From contig JAGUYQ010000219.1 of the NCBI GenBank assembly GCA_020061285.1, positions 1 to 7,328 on the forward strand: 7,328 nt of DNA. The letters run 5' to 3'. Below the pieces are notes generated by a model that searched no databases, was not told the DNA's origin, and worked only from the letters and a program-made list of their open reading frames with translations. A program made the translations under genes and the position numbers. This DNA comes from Betaproteobacteria bacterium. Lineage in GTDB: Bacteria; Pseudomonadota; Gammaproteobacteria; Burkholderiales; UBA9220. Shown in pieces: positions 6,320-7,328 of this stretch (position 1 is its first letter; each line of letters starts with the position of its first letter).

Positions 6320-7171
6320 TTAAACCGCCACCGGCGCCTTGATCGCCGGGTGGGGGTCGTAGCCCTCCAGCACGAAATCCTCGAATTTGAAGCCGAAGAT
6401 ATCCTTCGCCTCCGGGTTGATCTTCATGGTCGGCAGGGGGCGTGGTTCGCGGCTCAACTGCAAATTCACCTGCTCCATGTGGTTGGAATAGATGTGGGCG
6501 TCGCCCAGGGTGTGGACGAAGTCGCCGGGCTTCAGGCCGCAGACTTGGGCCATCATCATGGTCAGCAGGGCGTAGCTGGCGATGTTGAAGGGCACGCCGA
6601 GGAAGATGTCGGCGCTGCGCTGGTAGAGCTGGCAGGAGAGCTTGCCGTCGGCGACGTAGAACTGGAAGAAGGCGTGGCAGGGGGGCAGGGCCATGTTGTC
6701 GATTTCGCCCACGTTCCAGGCGGAGACGATGATGCGGCGGGAGTCGGGGTTGTGCTTGATCTGGTCCACCGCTTGGGCAATCTGGTCGATGTGGCGAATT
6801 TTGAGGGGCTCCCCCTCCGGGGGTGCGCGTCGAGAACCGCCGCTGTCGCGGCTGGTTTCGATGGCAGGCCAGGAGCGCCACTGGTAGCCGTAGACGGGGC
6901 CCAGGTTGCCGTTTTCGTCGGCCCATTCGTCCCAGATGGTGACGCCGTTGTCCTTGAGGTATTGGATGTTGGTGTCGCCCTTCAGGAACCACAGCAGTTC
7001 GTGGATGATGGAGCGCAGGTGGGCTTTCTTGGTGGTGACGAGGGGGAAGCCGTCGGCGAGGTTGAAGCGCATCTGGTAGCCGAACACGCTGGTGGTGCCG
7101 GTGCCGGTGCGGTCGGATTTCTGGTGCCCGTGGTCGAGGACGTGGCGCATCAGGTCGAGGTATTGGCGCAT
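6320..7171 (-). CDS. thyA: Thymidylate synthase with an in-frame insertion
   Basis: Converts dUMP and 5,10-methylenetetrahydrofolate to dTMP and dihydrofolate, in the cytoplasm; needed for DNA synthesis. The 283-residue protein aligns along its whole length with E. coli ThyA (264 residues). The active-site Cys is C165 in [12 protein letters not shown]21, the phosphate-binding pair R145-R146, N196 in PFNIAS, and H226/Y228 in DAHIYSNHM are all present, and the end [14 protein letters not shown] is typical. The 19 extra residues are accounted for by an insertion at about 103-125, between RSWP and RHIDQI, where E. coli has only four residues; the active-site residues downstream are shifted by exactly 19. 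The ATG at 7171 fits the family start MRQYLDLM; the ribosome-binding site is weak. It follows bpt after 37 bases and is probably co-transcribed with it. Confidence 0.97.
   Translation of the reverse strand: MRQYLDLMRHVLDHGHQKSDRTGTGTTSVFGYQMRFNLADGFPLVTTKKAHLRSIIHELLWFLKGDTNIQYLKDNGVTIWDEWADENGNLGPVYGYQWRSWPAIETSRDSGGSRRAPPEGEPLKIRHIDQIAQAVDQIKHNPDSRRIIVSAWNVGEIDNMALPPCHAFFQFYVADGKLSCQLYQRSADIFLGVPFNIASYALLTMMMAQVCGLKPGDFVHTLGDAHIYSNHMEQVNLQLSREPRPLPTMKINPEAKDIFGFKFEDFVLEGYDPHPAIKAPVAV
6797..6865 (-). repeat. GC-rich palindromic insertion within thyA
   Basis: This segment codes for residues 103-125 of ThyA, including the stretch [14 protein letters not shown]. The DNA holds two inverted repeats: CCCCC-TCC-GGGGG (6811-6823) and GCCGC-TGTC-GCGGC (6839-6852). 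Extra length, palindromes and a low-complexity peptide in an otherwise conserved enzyme suggest a repeat element inserted in frame. I infer this; I have not compared it with related genomes. Confidence 0.55.
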
Positions 7172-7208
7172 GGGGGGCGGTCTCGTGGTGGTGGTTCGGG
7201 GGATTTTA

Positions 7209-7328
7209 TCAGCTTGGCTCCAATTGCCGCCATGTGCCGTGCACCAGTCCTTGCAGGGGGCGGTAGTTGGTCTTGTAGGCCATCTTGCGCGATTCGGCGA
7301 TCCAGTAGCCGAGGTAGAGGTAGGGCAG
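7209..7328 (-). CDS. bpt: Aspartate/glutamate leucyltransferase, C-terminal end (5' part outside window)
   Basis: The last 39 codons of a gene that enters from the right edge and ends with TGA at 7209-7211. The visible peptide, [19 protein letters not shown] then [14 protein letters not shown], matches the conserved C-terminal part of the arginyl/leucyl-tRNA-protein transferase family (Bpt/Ate1), whose members share YLGYWI and KMAYK followed by RPL. The bacterial enzyme transfers leucine from Leu-tRNA to proteins with N-terminal Asp or Glu, marking them for ClpS/ClpAP degradation. Only the C terminus is visible, so substrate class (leucyl or arginyl transfer) rests on bacterial context. thyA follows 37 bases downstream. 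Confidence 0.87.
   Translation of the reverse strand: MPYLYLGYWIAESRKMAYKTNYRPLQGLVHGTWRQLEPS

Overview
The window is a stretch of GC-rich bacterial chromosome, most likely from a betaproteobacterium (Rhodocyclales or Nitrosomonadales type). The lineage is an inference from gene content: an H1/AlgP-like Lys-Ala-Pro protein, a short FmdB-type zinc ribbon, a DUF5610 protein, and a bpt-thyA pair. All nine genes I can support lie on the minus strand, so transcription runs from high to low coordinates. Two genes are cut by the window edges: the 3' end of bpt at the right and the H1-like gene at the left.

Layout in transcription order (right to left). The end of bpt (protein N-end-rule leucyl-transferase) and thyA (thymidylate synthase, complete active site, with an unusual 19-residue in-frame insertion) form a housekeeping pair. 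A 224-base gap follows. It carries a good sigma-54 (-24/-12) promoter match and an upstream dyad, and leads into an unrecognised 211-residue protein. Next come two adjacent toxin-like genes. The first encodes a 620-residue protein with an eCIS-core DUF4157 domain and an unidentified C-terminal domain. The second encodes a 283-residue protein with an N-terminal leader of 16-residue repeats and a C-terminal WHH-type HNH/Endonuclease VII nuclease domain. Then come a DUF202 (YidH-like) membrane protein, a DUF5610 protein, an FmdB-family zinc ribbon, about 390 bases without a convincing gene, and the H1-like protein.

The most interesting part is about 2368-5431. Two neighbouring genes share a leader of the kind found on proteins linked to extracellular contractile injection systems (eCIS) but have unrelated C-terminal domains, as expected for exchangeable toxin cargo. 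Each is preceded by a copy of the same roughly 42-base element, a perfect 8-bp stem with a 6-base loop plus a conserved flank. No immunity gene and no eCIS structural gene is visible, so any delivery machinery would be encoded elsewhere. The function of the 620-residue protein's C-terminal domain (about 208-620, with an HEFGVH motif) is the main open question.
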